Below, one piece after another: positions 20,623 through 30,877 of a stretch of DNA of 64,000 bases. Every line of letters starts with the position of its first letter. The stretch's first letter is position 1. The DNA lies in contig CAMXCT020006762.1 of NCBI GenBank assembly GCA_947184155.2, positions 1 to 64,000 of the forward strand, given 5' to 3'. The notes beneath the pieces were generated by a model that saw nothing but the letters and a program-made list of their open reading frames with translations, was not told the DNA's origin and searched no databases. The position numbers were made by a program, and so were the translations under genes. This DNA comes from Cladocopium goreaui. Taxonomy: Eukaryota; Sar; Dinophyceae; Suessiales; Symbiodiniaceae.

Positions 20623-23600
20623 CTGGTCCCAGTGATTATGGTAGTGGGAATATAGTGTGGATATATTGGGGATATCGTGATTTTGTGGGATACAATGTGG
20701 TTACACTAGGATAGATTGTTTGCATAATTTTCATATATTGTGACATGACCAACCATAAATCACAGTTTGATGGAATCTTGGAATATCGTGGGATACTACT
20801 CCTGGGAGTGTAACAAGCTGCCCATATCTCATCCCAAACATGAACTCCATCATTTCGCTGAAGGTTTTGTTGAATTTGTTGAAGGATATGAAGAAAACAT
20901 GATGGAATAATAATTTAATTTGGGTAAAACAATGTCATTTGCACCATCCCCTGTCATCAACATAAATAGGTGGGAAACCATCCCAAATGGTAGTTTATTA
21001 TTGTTTCACCCACATTAATCATTTCAAAACGATCCTGATCTTGACAAGAACCAACAATCTGGAACTGATACCATTTCTACCATGTCTGGTTGTTGGTCAT
21101 TCCAAAAGAATCAATGAAAATCTGCCGCGCAAGCAAAAAATGTGGCACCCACTGGGTTTTCCCCAACACAAGCAGGCTGAAGGTCAGGAGTAAAAGCCCC
21201 CAGCCTGCCGGTCTGTGCATTGGGGGTAGTGGTTTATGAAGGATTGGAAAGTTCCATGGTTTTTAGATACTTCACTGGAAACTGCAGCCATTTGTTTAAA
21301 CAACAAAAACACTATTGTTGCAGAATATGAAGTGTATATCGTTGCAGAATATGAAATATGTCTACTAAAAAAGTAACACCCCCTTCAAAGTTCAGTTCTC
21401 ATCTATGTTTGAAAGTAACACCATTTCCTTAATGGATAATAACGTCACGTTCCTTTCAAAACAAATCCAGCTGTACTGTGCAAAATAGCACCATTTCTTA
21501 GAAAGGTCCTTTCCTTTGAAAATACATCCCATTCATTTGAAGTAAATACATAATCTATCCACAATCTGGATCATTTACAATTCCTGATGTTGGGTTTGGT
21601 ATGATTTCACCTGAGTTTTCCCGAAATGGCCCAGTTTTTGGACCATCCTACGAACTATGTTATCCCCATTAAATCTGATTAAATCACCCTCAAACTTAAA
21701 CAAAGCAACCAAGGTCAAACCTCGCCTCCATGCTGCATGTAGGACCGACAGCTGCGCTGTTCCACCTGCGATGATGCGCCACATGTGCCATGAGACATCC
21801 AGGGAGATTATCCCTAACCAACCCCATCACCTTGGAAAGTGGTGGTCGAAACCACCAAAAATAACCAACAGAGGGATGTAGAACACAGAAAATGTACCCC
21901 CAGCCCCTTGAAAAAATTGCCATAGCCAAAAAAGATGAATGGATCTAATACTAAACCGTGGTGGCACTTAAGTATTTTGGAGAACGGATGAATAAACCGA
22001 CGGGGTATCCCCAACAGCAAAGGTGGTAGGAAAGTGTGACAGCGACCAGCAAATACCTATCAAATTTCAGGAGCCTCAGAAACCTCCGGAACCTCCAGAA
22101 ACCAACTCGAAACCTGCGAACTTCGCCACCAACTGCTGTACTGGGCACAGTCGATTGGCATCGCCAATCACTCTTCAGCCAATTAAGTTGCCGCTCTTCT
22201 GGCATGCCGTCATTCTATGATCGTCAAGCACCATCTGCACTCAATTCGGTGACAGACCCATGCCCATCGCGCATTCAAGTGAACCGTTGGTGGCCGGCGG
22301 GAGGACAGTACGACGAAGGCAAGGAGGCAGCCACGGTAGACGGCCTGAAGAAGAGCAGCCGCCAAGTGCACGCAGCTAAGCTCCACAAAAATCCCGTCAT
22401 AGGACGGGTTGCCGCTGCAGCCCACGTCTGTACCAGCCACCAAGCACAACTGTTGCCTGGGTCACCTGGGTCACCTCATCTCAGGCCTGGATCGATCCAG
22501 GTGTGTAATCCACGCATCGGGGAAGCTACCCAGGTAGCCACCCCCGTCCAGGGAGGTATTTCTCATCCGAAGTGATGAAACCGGATATCGGGGAGAACCA
22601 CACCAAACATCACACCGAACCTCCGGAACCACCCAGAACTTCCAGAACCTGCACGGAACTTCCTAGAGCCTCCCAGAACCAGCACTGGAAGCCGCACCGA
22701 ACCTGTTTGAGCTGAGATCCCAAAGCTAACGCTGTTGGGGAAAGAACACCAGCATCAACTGGTTGAAATAGAATTTTGCTGGTCAGTTTGAAGTGGGTCA
22801 CATCCATGGAAACCCCCTTGTTGTGGATAGTTCCAGCAGTCCTCCCAGGCAAAACCCCTGTCGCCTGATTCGGACAACACCGGCCATGCATGTAGCGGAT
22901 GAGTACGACACTTTTGATCCTCAGAGGGCATGAGACACCTTCAAAAGCTAGAGAGATGGAGGCCTCCAAGTCAGAGGTGTCAATCATGGGAAAAGTTGAT
23001 GTCTTTTCACCTTACATATTTGCATGTTCAAGTACCCTCTGGTAATTTAACATAGCTATGGAAAATCACCATTTTTAATGGGAAAATCCACTATAAATGG
23101 CCATGTTCAATAGCTACGTTAAATTACCAGAGGGTATCTCATGCCCCACCTTAAAAGCCCCCAAGTTGAGACGGAATCACTTCCTGCTGGCTACATTGTC
23201 CTGCAGCTTCACCTGCCTTTAAAAAGCCATATACGTATATATATATATATATATGTTTCCTAAAATAGGGATACCCAAGGTCACCATGGCTTTCCTTGAA
23301 AAAAATTGGGGCCTGCCACATCTCCTGGGCTCCAGGCAAGTAAACAATCACCACATGCATGAAGAGAAGCAAGGCGACCGCCTGTTTGAGGCGCTGTTTT
23401 TTGCGCTCTTCCAGGATGTCCCCAAGTCAAAAATGGGGATTTTCCAATATTTTCCACTGCTATGTTGGATTACCAGATGGTATTTCTCGAAAATGTGGGT
23501 CAAAGATGGAAGACCCAGAGAATCTAGAGAAGAATGTGCGAGTCATGTTTCTCTTTCTTGGGTCATGTTCACCATATTTTGGTGACGGAGAAATTGAACC

Positions 23601-26600
23601 GGCTTTGGCGGTCCACGAAATTGAACCGACTCCCTGCCATTACAATGGGCTCTATGTGAAACTTCTGTGCAGTCATCTACCATTGTATAGTGGATACTGT
23701 GAACCATCATGCCGACCTTTTGCCCGAAAAACATGAGATCATCCTGATTCCCGATGTTCATGGCCACTGATTCATGGGAGCATAGCTGGAACTCCTGGGA
23801 AGAACGTTCAAAAAACCGCCATCTTGAGGTGGGACAAATCTGTTGACACCTCCACGAAACTCGGGAATTGAACCTGCTTAAAGCCACGTTCAGATAGCTC
23901 CAGATGCACAAACGGACACAAAGGAACCATCTCCTGCAGGTCAGGGCCTGCAAGATGGGACCATGAGGCATGCCGTTGATGAGGTTCATCTTGCCCGCAC
24001 CAAACCAATAGCCCAGCAAGGCCTCAGATGGAGCGAGCCCAGGAGTTTTCCGTGTTCACTTGCAGAGCATCACTTTTTTCGGGGGTTTGACCGTTTACCC
24101 CCCCAAAAGTCATTGGGTAAAAAAGGTCCAGGTTGACAGGGGTCTGGTTTTGGTTCAAGCTAAAATTGGAAGCGATGAAAATCCACCATTTCATCAGTTC
24201 CGAACCGGAAACCCCAAGGATTTCCAGAGCTATGTCAGTTTACTACACGGGATGCACATCGACAAGGTACCACCGCCAGGTAGGTAACCAACATGAACGG
24301 GCCTGGCAGTGGTCTACCAGCAAAGTATGGAAAGCCGAAAAGCCATGGGGGAAATGATCAATAAATGCTGGAAATTTCACATATCCATGCTACAAATTTG
24401 CTGGAGGGATCTGGAGGGATATGGCGAAGAATACGGTGTTCGGATTTCGAAGAAGAGATTTTCTTCTCGGGCCCAAAAATTCCAACGGTCAAGTCCTTAT
24501 GTTCTCCCAAATATGGGATGCGACTATCCAATTTCAATTCTCCATCATATATGAATGTGTCTGAGAATCGGATTACCCCAAAATTGATGTTTTCAAGTTT
24601 TGTATCATAGTCGCCATTATAAATACTTATAAATTATAAATATTTATAAATTATAAATATAGATAGGCTAGACATTAGAGCGTATGCCCTCATTTTGAGA
24701 CGATGCCAAGCGCCTGAGACTAAGAAGGCCTTCGGAAAGTCCTGCCGCTTGGGAATCAGTGGTTGACCAAAAATATGGGCCAGGGGCGATGAAAACCCTG
24801 AAAAAATGAAGGTAGAAATAACACCAACCATTTGAAAAATGATCAAATTGGTTGTTTACGTAGTCTAAAATCAACCGTCTGGATCCATTTGATGATTTTT
24901 TTAATGATCGTTTGTGGGGACATGGGACAACATGCTTTTACCGTGCTATGTGCAGTGCTCAGAGATTTCTGACAGCTGCCTTGTCAAATAGCAAAAATCG
25001 ATGGAATGCAAAAGCAGCCTCAACTGAAGTAACCAAACAAGCTAGAAAACTGCCACCATTTTCAAACTTTCAAACGCAAACATACTGCAAACCTATTTGC
25101 AAACAAAGAAGAATAACTTGCAGCAGAGCTCTGGATTCATCATTCAACCTTGTTGTTACCCTTGATGATCCATTCTTCATGCTGGTGCATTTCCATGGTC
25201 AAGTTATTCAGAAGCTCTGACTTATTCAGCTGGCAACTTGCCAACCAAAGACGTGGCAATGAGAAAATCTCCATTGATCGATGATTTGTCTCATCAAAAA
25301 TTGAAATGTTTTCCATTGCCAGGTTACCCTCTGGTAAACTAACATAGCTATTGAAAATGGTGATTTATAGTGGAATTGCCCATGGAAAATGGTGATTTTC
25401 CATTGTTTTTTGTATGTTACTAGAGGGTAGGTTGTCGGGGTCTGTGACTTGCATCTTCCCATCTCTTCCCATCCCGTCTGGACTGAAGCCTCCCACTTCC
25501 AAGCCTTGGGTTCTGCCATGGTATCGATGAGTTCAAAGTACATCCACTGTCCACTGAAGCTATACACGACCTGGGCCACCAGAGAGTCACTTCTGGGTGT
25601 CACAACATAGATATCTATATATATATATACGTAGATGGGTCATTAATACCCTAAGTATGCAATGCCATCATCTGCTTTCTTCCGGTCACCGATAAGGGAA
25701 AACTGAATCTTGTGACCATCCACAAAAGAACACACTCAGAATTCAGAGAACTTAATTGGGCTTCTCACGTTGGTCGCCGCACCCAAGCCCACCAAAAAGC
25801 TGAGACCTGGTCACAAACGCTCAGCGGCTGAGTTTTTCGGACCCAAAATCTGGATCATTTGGGGAAAGGGATTAAGCACATTTCAACACCACTAAATCAT
25901 CCAATTCTGGCGACAACTATAGAGACTTCAAGAGGTCGGGTGTTTTTCTCTCACAGAGGCGGCCTGGTTCGAAGAAGTGAGTGTGCTTGCCTTGCCACGT
26001 GCGGCCCGCGCGGCGGATGGGATCAGAAGCAGGTTTTGGGGAATCATGGAATCACACAAAAATGGGATGAGGAGGATGGTCATCTTACCCAAACCCCGGA
26101 AAAAATCCCCACACATTGTCCCAGGCCCCCAGACCTAACACTCCACAGAGGGACCTCGAGACCATAAGATCCTAGGGATTTTGGCTGTGAATTGAGGTGG
26201 CCAGGTGATGCGAGCTCCCAATCTATTCCCGTTTCCAAGGTGCAGTCTGGCCGATTCATGCCAAGGCGAACCAAAGCGATGACCTGAACCAAAGCAAATG
26301 CGTTGGTAGTCTCTCTAAAGCCCGTTATATTGAGATCTAGATCATCTAGATATCAACACTCCTGAGATTGGTCGTTGAGTCTGTTTGGGGTGTGAGTCTG
26401 TATAGATTGCGTGTGCACTTCTAAGACCCCAAGAAATCAGATCATCAGACTTAGGGAAAATGTTGTCAGATAGCGACCATCTTTCACCATATCCTTAAGC
26501 TACCTGCACAAGAGATGGAACGACTCGATTGGAATACCTTCAACCAGCCGGGTTTGGGTCAAGCGAGTCGGCCACAGAACTCAGCTCGGGTTCTCAAGAT

Positions 26601-29600
26601 CCGGAACCAGAGACGCACACGTAAATATCGTAAACATGAACCGCAGCCAACATTGGATGATTTTGGACCCCCCCCATTTTTATCCCTTTTTCAGGAACCC
26701 GCAGATGACTCTTCCCAGAAACCAGTGCTGCAGGCCCTTCTCGGTTTCACTAGTTGCGAAGCAAGACGCGATCACCGCGAGAATCAACATGGAGTTGAAG
26801 AAGCAGAGCGCAACCTAGGCATAAGGATTGCCACAAAGAGCCATTGTGCTGGAGAACTCCCACACATAGAACCCCTGCCCTATCCTCAAATTTGTCTCGA
26901 AATGGCCAGAAAACTGCAATTAACTGCAAAATCCTGGTGAATTTTCGTCCCCAGGATACCATTTTCGTCCAAGGAACTGAATCTTTGAGCCTGCGAAACT
27001 TGGGTCTGGAACTGGGTCAATGCTTCAATTCATCTTCCATTCTTGGAGGACCATCTTTCCATCCGACTTGGTAGTTTGGTGACTGACAGGAGTGGATCCC
27101 TCCCATGGTTTTTGAATTTGGGTATGGATCAAAATTGGGTCCCCCAAGAATTGGATGGTTAAGATTTAAGATTCGAATTGCCAAACGGCTCTCCAAACAT
27201 CTGCGGCTCACATGATCCTAGGGCGGCTTTGAGCCAACACATCTCCGACCCGCTCGACGATGTTTTTCCATTTTACGACAGGTAGCATCAAGTATAGCAA
27301 ACAAAATCAGAGATGGTTTTCAAAAATTCATATGTGTTCATTTGAGTTGGGTTCCAGTCTTCCCATCTCATCCCACCAGGACGAGAAGACTTTGAGCACC
27401 TACGCAGCCCAAAGGTCGGTATGAGCAGTGCCAGAACAGATAGCAACACCGCCAGTGGCAAGCACAGCGGCATCGAGTAGAAGAGCTGCCTCAAAAACGA
27501 AGGGAAACTGGCTGAGGAACGTGCAGACAAGGTAGGCGTCAAAACCAAACGGTACCCGGGTTTTAAGACCAAAATCTTGCTGATATGGACCATGGATGTT
27601 CATCATCCGCTGTTTAGATGGTCTCATAGGTGACATTACCCATTCTAAAATCTGAATCCAGAAAAGAAAATGGCAACACACCCTGTCATCGAGCTCCCAA
27701 AGTTCAGCCACTCTGTTTCGGGACATCTATACATCTATGTATATATACATATAAATACATATACATATATATATATATATATGTACATATGTATATATAC
27801 ATATATATATATATATCGTATAAACAGCCTGGCAAAGACGAAAATATCGCGTTTCAACAGCCCAGAAGAGTTGGGAACATGGGAACGTCATCCCTGGAGG
27901 AAACCAACCGCCAGGGGTGGCTCCCGGAGCGGAGGTCGTGATGCCAGGACGTCATCGAGGTTCGACCCCCAAGTGGCTAGAGGGGAGTCCAAGTTGGACA
28001 ACGGTGTCATCAAGTCGTGTGAAAAACTAGCACATGAGTTTCTCACAGAACTGAGGATCATGTCTTTTCACAGTAGCGACACCAAGCTGTTGATCTGTGT
28101 TTTTTTTCAACAAACGGCCGCATGGTGACACACTGACCAAGGTCTTTTGCACGTCTCTGGGCCAATTTACCCTGTGGATGCCATCCGAATCCCAGGACAA
28201 CCCCAGCATATCACTTGCCAAGATTCTGCAAAGTGGTGCCGAGGACCAACCTGAAATCCCAAGTCATCAAGAAAACGTACAAGCGCACAAGTCTGCATAG
28301 TGCTTTCGGCCTGAAGAATTATTGGTCATTGGGGATTATCATTCCAAATAGAGGGGGAAACTACAAGCCAGAAGTTGAAACTTGCGATGAAGCTTTAAGA
28401 CTCAAAAATGACTCGAAAGTTCAACAAACCCCTTGAAAATCAAAGGTCTGAACGGTCCTATTCTGTTGGGACCTGCCCTGCCAAGGGGCATGTATGATGC
28501 TTGCCCAAGGGCGGTGTAGCCATAAACCACCAGAGTGACCTGGAAATGTCAACACAGGCGTGACAGGGACAGGCTCCATGAAGTGGCTCTCCAGCAAACA
28601 AACATAGCAATATATAATAGGAAAGCCCCCCTACATCTCTACACATGTGTATATATATACATACATATACATATGTGCATATCATATATCATATATCATA
28701 TATCATAATATCATAATATCGCAATATCATGATATCGTATATCATATACCAAATATCATACATCCATTTATATAGATGGTTTTGCCGTCAAACAGCATGA
28801 AATTTCATAGCCATATTTTTCAGCAAATGGCATACTTTGGGATGCCTCCAACTCACGTTGCTAGTCCCAGCATGTACCACTTGTCCGTTGGAGCCAAATC
28901 ACGGCTTGCTCTACAGTAAATCCCACGTGTTCCGCTAGCTTTACCCACAATAATGAACTTTCCAGAAACTGCCGGGCTGGCTTTTCCCATGAGAAAACAC
29001 TTGTTTTGCTTCAAACAATAATCTTCTGGCAAACCTTTTGCCCTTGCCAATCACTCGGTGCGAAGGACTTTCACCTATATAATGATAATATAGATAATAT
29101 ATCATTATATATATACAATTATATACATCATTATAATGCCACTGTCCACAAGCGAATTCTTCATTTTCTGCAAGACCCCTCTCAAAGCGGATGAACAAAA
29201 GACGAAACCAAGGTACGATACTACCAGCTCGTTCAGACTGAAATGCTGCTGCTGCAACCTGCATCACATTCGGAATCGCAAAATCCTTGAAACATCACCA
29301 CCCTGTAGGGTAACACTCCAACTCGGAAGGGCCCGGGCCCCATATCCATCCATATCCCGTATCAAACCTGCGCATGGCGCCAATGGCGCCCCAGCCTGAC
29401 CCATGGTTCCCAAGGGTTCTTTCACCCCCAAGTTCTCCAGGATTGTCCGCGTCCTGCTCATCAATACGGAGGTGTAGACAGCCATGGGAAACAGGCCGCA
29501 GATGAAGAGCACCGTTAGCACGAAGCCCAGTCGAGCCTCGCCAAACGCCGCGCGCGACTCACTTTTTTCACCAAATGGGGACCAGTATCATGAAAATCCT

Positions 29601-29740
29601 GACGTAAATAGAGGTTCATAGCTGGGAAAAACATCTATAAATCGGCAATTTCCACTTGCCAATCCAACTGCTTAGCAGCAGGTTTCTTGCCCGACTGGGT
29701 CCACGACGGCGACGCCGTTCAGCGTCAACACGGAAGTTCC
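20545..29740 (-). CDS. AAAP-family amino-acid transporter gene, multi-exon partial model
   Basis: Several minus-strand exon candidates appear in the order expected for an amino-acid/auxin permease: [16 protein letters not shown] (TM1, about 29690-29740); [18 protein letters not shown] and [12 protein letters not shown] (29426-29558); a hydrophobic exon near 27400-27540; [18 protein letters not shown] (about 26700-26810); [18 protein letters not shown] (about 25490-25575); [12 protein letters not shown] (about 24700-24741); [12 protein letters not shown] (about 23945-24022); [20 protein letters not shown] (about 23335-23420); [19 protein letters not shown] (20545-20622). Members are proton- or sodium-coupled membrane carriers of amino acids; substrate is not predictable here. 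Element 2 lies directly upstream of the TM1 exon, so any earlier exon must be beyond 40.2 kb. Exon borders and splicing are unverified. Confidence 0.6.
20715..23030. other. Intron or unresolved region of transporter gene
   Basis: Contains a CCT-rich stretch (22071-22120) with CAGAACCT/CGGAACCT-like motifs recurring at 22615-22700, and a perfect 14-bp palindrome CTGGATCGATCCAG (about 22490-22503). Long frames such as 22036-22575 show no recognisable domain. Confidence 0.35.
23032..23137. mobile_element. Foldback MITE, copy 6
   Basis: Nearly identical to copy 1: GTACCCTCTGGTAATTTAAC at the left and TAAATTACCAGAGGGTAT at the right. It lies between transporter exons. Confidence 0.75.
23335..23420 (-). 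CDS. Transporter exon
   Basis: [20 protein letters not shown] then [11 protein letters not shown]: a charged loop into a membrane helix ending in Tyr-Leu-Pro, as in late AAAP helices. Confidence 0.5.
23945..24022 (-). CDS. Transporter exon
   Basis: After ATCTGAG the frame reads [18 protein letters not shown] and PHGPILQ, fitting the GYxxxG helix region after the FPKA block. Confidence 0.5.
24700..24741 (-). CDS. Transporter micro-exon
   Basis: After GCGGCAG the frame reads [12 protein letters not shown], the block that follows the ELxxxM motif in AAAP carriers. The donor is not fixed. Confidence 0.45.
25324..25429. mobile_element. Foldback MITE, copy 7
   Basis: TTACCCTCTGGTAAACTAAC at the left and TTACTAGAGGGTA at the right. 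It sits in the intron just 3' of the transporter exon at 25490-25575. Confidence 0.7.
25490..25575 (-). CDS. Transporter exon, conserved FSGQ motif
   Basis: GGCCCAG acceptor, then [18 protein letters not shown] and AEPKAW. The YSFxGQ...ELxxxMxxPxxF pattern is a conserved block of AAAP proteins, the best family signature in this gene. Confidence 0.6.
26700..26815 (-). CDS. Transporter exon candidate
   Basis: [20 protein letters not shown] is followed by [17 protein letters not shown]: one membrane helix and a polar loop. Placed in this gene by order only. Confidence 0.4.
27400..27540 (-). CDS. Transporter exon, hydrophobic, frame uncertain
   Basis: Two minus-strand frames are both hydrophobic: [20 protein letters not shown] and [20 protein letters not shown]. 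Either could be a membrane helix; position in the gene suits a middle AAAP helix. Confidence 0.35.
   Translation of the reverse strand, partial: DAYLVCTFLSQFPFVFEAALLLDAAVLATGGVAICSGTAHTDLWAA
29426..29558 (-). CDS. Transporter exon, TM2 region
   Basis: Reads [20 protein letters not shown], then [18 protein letters not shown] and LENLG, with GTGAAAG as donor. One clear membrane helix is followed by a basic cytosolic turn. Confidence 0.6.
29690..29740 (-). CDS. Transporter exon, TM1
   Basis: After CTTTCAG the frame reads [19 protein letters not shown], matching the GxGxLxLP-like first helix of AAAP carriers with Asn for the usual Pro. A GC-type donor (GGCAAG) follows. It begins about 125 bp from the left end of element 2. 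Confidence 0.5.
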
Positions 29741-29865
29741 CACGATATCTGAAAGCCTCGCTCCGGCCATGCAAACAAACAATTTGGGTCTTGGCCCTGG
29801 CAGTACTGTCTTTGCGTTCATTGGAATCCGGACCGAGCACCCAGTTTTGCCAACAAAACTGAACA

Positions 29866-30009
29866 CTTATGCTTTGTGAGTTCATCATGCTGCGGTGTGT
29901 ACCCAATGACCAAACAATCATTGACAATCTTGAACATGCGAGCTGCAGACTCATTCTTTTCTCCAATGGGGTTTCGGACGTTGCGTCTGCCAACTTCGGC
30001 GCGCTTTCA
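29866..30009. repeat. Element 2 repeat B2 (144 bp, left end)
   Basis: Same as 30734-30877 by eye; diverges after GCGCTTTCA. Confidence 0.9.
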
Positions 30010-30061
30010 AGCTCAGGGTACGGCCTAAAGCGATTGAAAAAGAAACGGGAGCTTGGACCTG

Positions 30062-30406
30062 TTACATGTCCAGGTGTGGCAAGCGGCCATAGAGCTGAAC
30101 ATGTAGTTGAAGAAGACGAGCCGCCTGGAGAAGTTTGATGGAGGACAGCCAATCCAAATGGAAACGGATTTGACGTACCTCAGCTCTCATTTGGGTGAGC
30201 AGTGGTTGAACATGTGGCATAGCTTCGTCTTCGAACAGGTCCATTAAGTCGATGATACTTTCTTCGATCACATTGAGCTGTTGCACGTAGTGCTGGATGA
30301 TGATGAATCGAACGAAGAAGGACTGAAGCGACCGTTGTGCAGGCATCTCCATTTCAGAGAACAGGAGTAATGTAAAACTCTGAAAACTTTGGATGTGATA
30401 ATACAT
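30062..30406 (-). CDS. ORF in the A2-B2 spacer of element 2
   Basis: Starting at an internal Met (MEMPAQRSLQSFFVRF), the frame encodes a mostly helical peptide with IIDLMDLFEDEAMPH and AEVRQIRFHLDWLSSIKLL, and stops at 30062. Composition looks protein-like but no family is recognised. Its place, downstream of the second A repeat and before the end repeat, is odd for a required gene; it may be a captured host segment. Confidence 0.35.
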   Translation of the reverse strand: MYYHIQSFQSFTLLLFSEMEMPAQRSLQSFFVRFIIIQHYVQQLNVIEESIIDLMDLFEDEAMPHVQPLLTQMRAEVRQIRFHLDWLSSIKLLQAARLLQLHVQLYGRLPHLDM

Positions 30407-30442
30407 CTTGAGAAATTGCAGGGTGGGAGAGGAAAAATGGGG

Positions 30443-30734
30443 CGAAAAATTTGAATAAAATGAACTTCGAAATGAAGAAGGTTGACAATGAAGTTGTTCT
30501 TGAAAGACATGTATATTGAAAATGTCATGTGTCCAATGTCAACCTTTTGAAGTTCATGTAGTGGCACTTGCCACTGCCACACTTGTGACTGGAACCGAAA
30601 ACCACATCGTCGAATGAGTGAATTGACAAGCTCACAAGGACAATATGACACACCGCACCACTCAACTGAATGTTTCGTTTCAAGATGAACCCAGTCTCAT
30701 AAAAATCTATCATGACTTCTTCATGAGAGCATTC
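30443..30734. repeat. Element 2 repeat A2 (about 292 bp)
   Basis: Near-identical to 39940-40232 (at least two single-base differences noticed). Contains a 62-codon minus frame in both copies, probably incidental. Confidence 0.9.
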
Positions 30735-30877
30735 TTATGCTTTGTGAGTTCATCATGCTGCGGTGTGTACCCAATGACCAAACAATCATTGACAATCTTG
30801 AACATGCGAGCTGCAGACTCATTCTTTTCTCCAATGGGGTTTCGGACGTTGCGTCTGCCAACTTCGGCGCGCTTTCA
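30734..30877. repeat. Element 2 repeat B1 (144 bp)
   Basis: Abuts A2 and overlaps the stop of the RT ORF (30875-30877). The junction GAGCATTC/CTTATGC joins the element's own outer ends. Confidence 0.9.

Noticed and set aside
22036-22575. 179-codon plus-strand frame
   Set aside because: Low-complexity start from CCT-rich repeats, no domain, and it lies inside the transporter gene on the opposite strand.
30525-30713. 62-codon frame repeated at 40023-40211
   Set aside because: Conserved only because it lies in the A repeat; no sign of independent coding.
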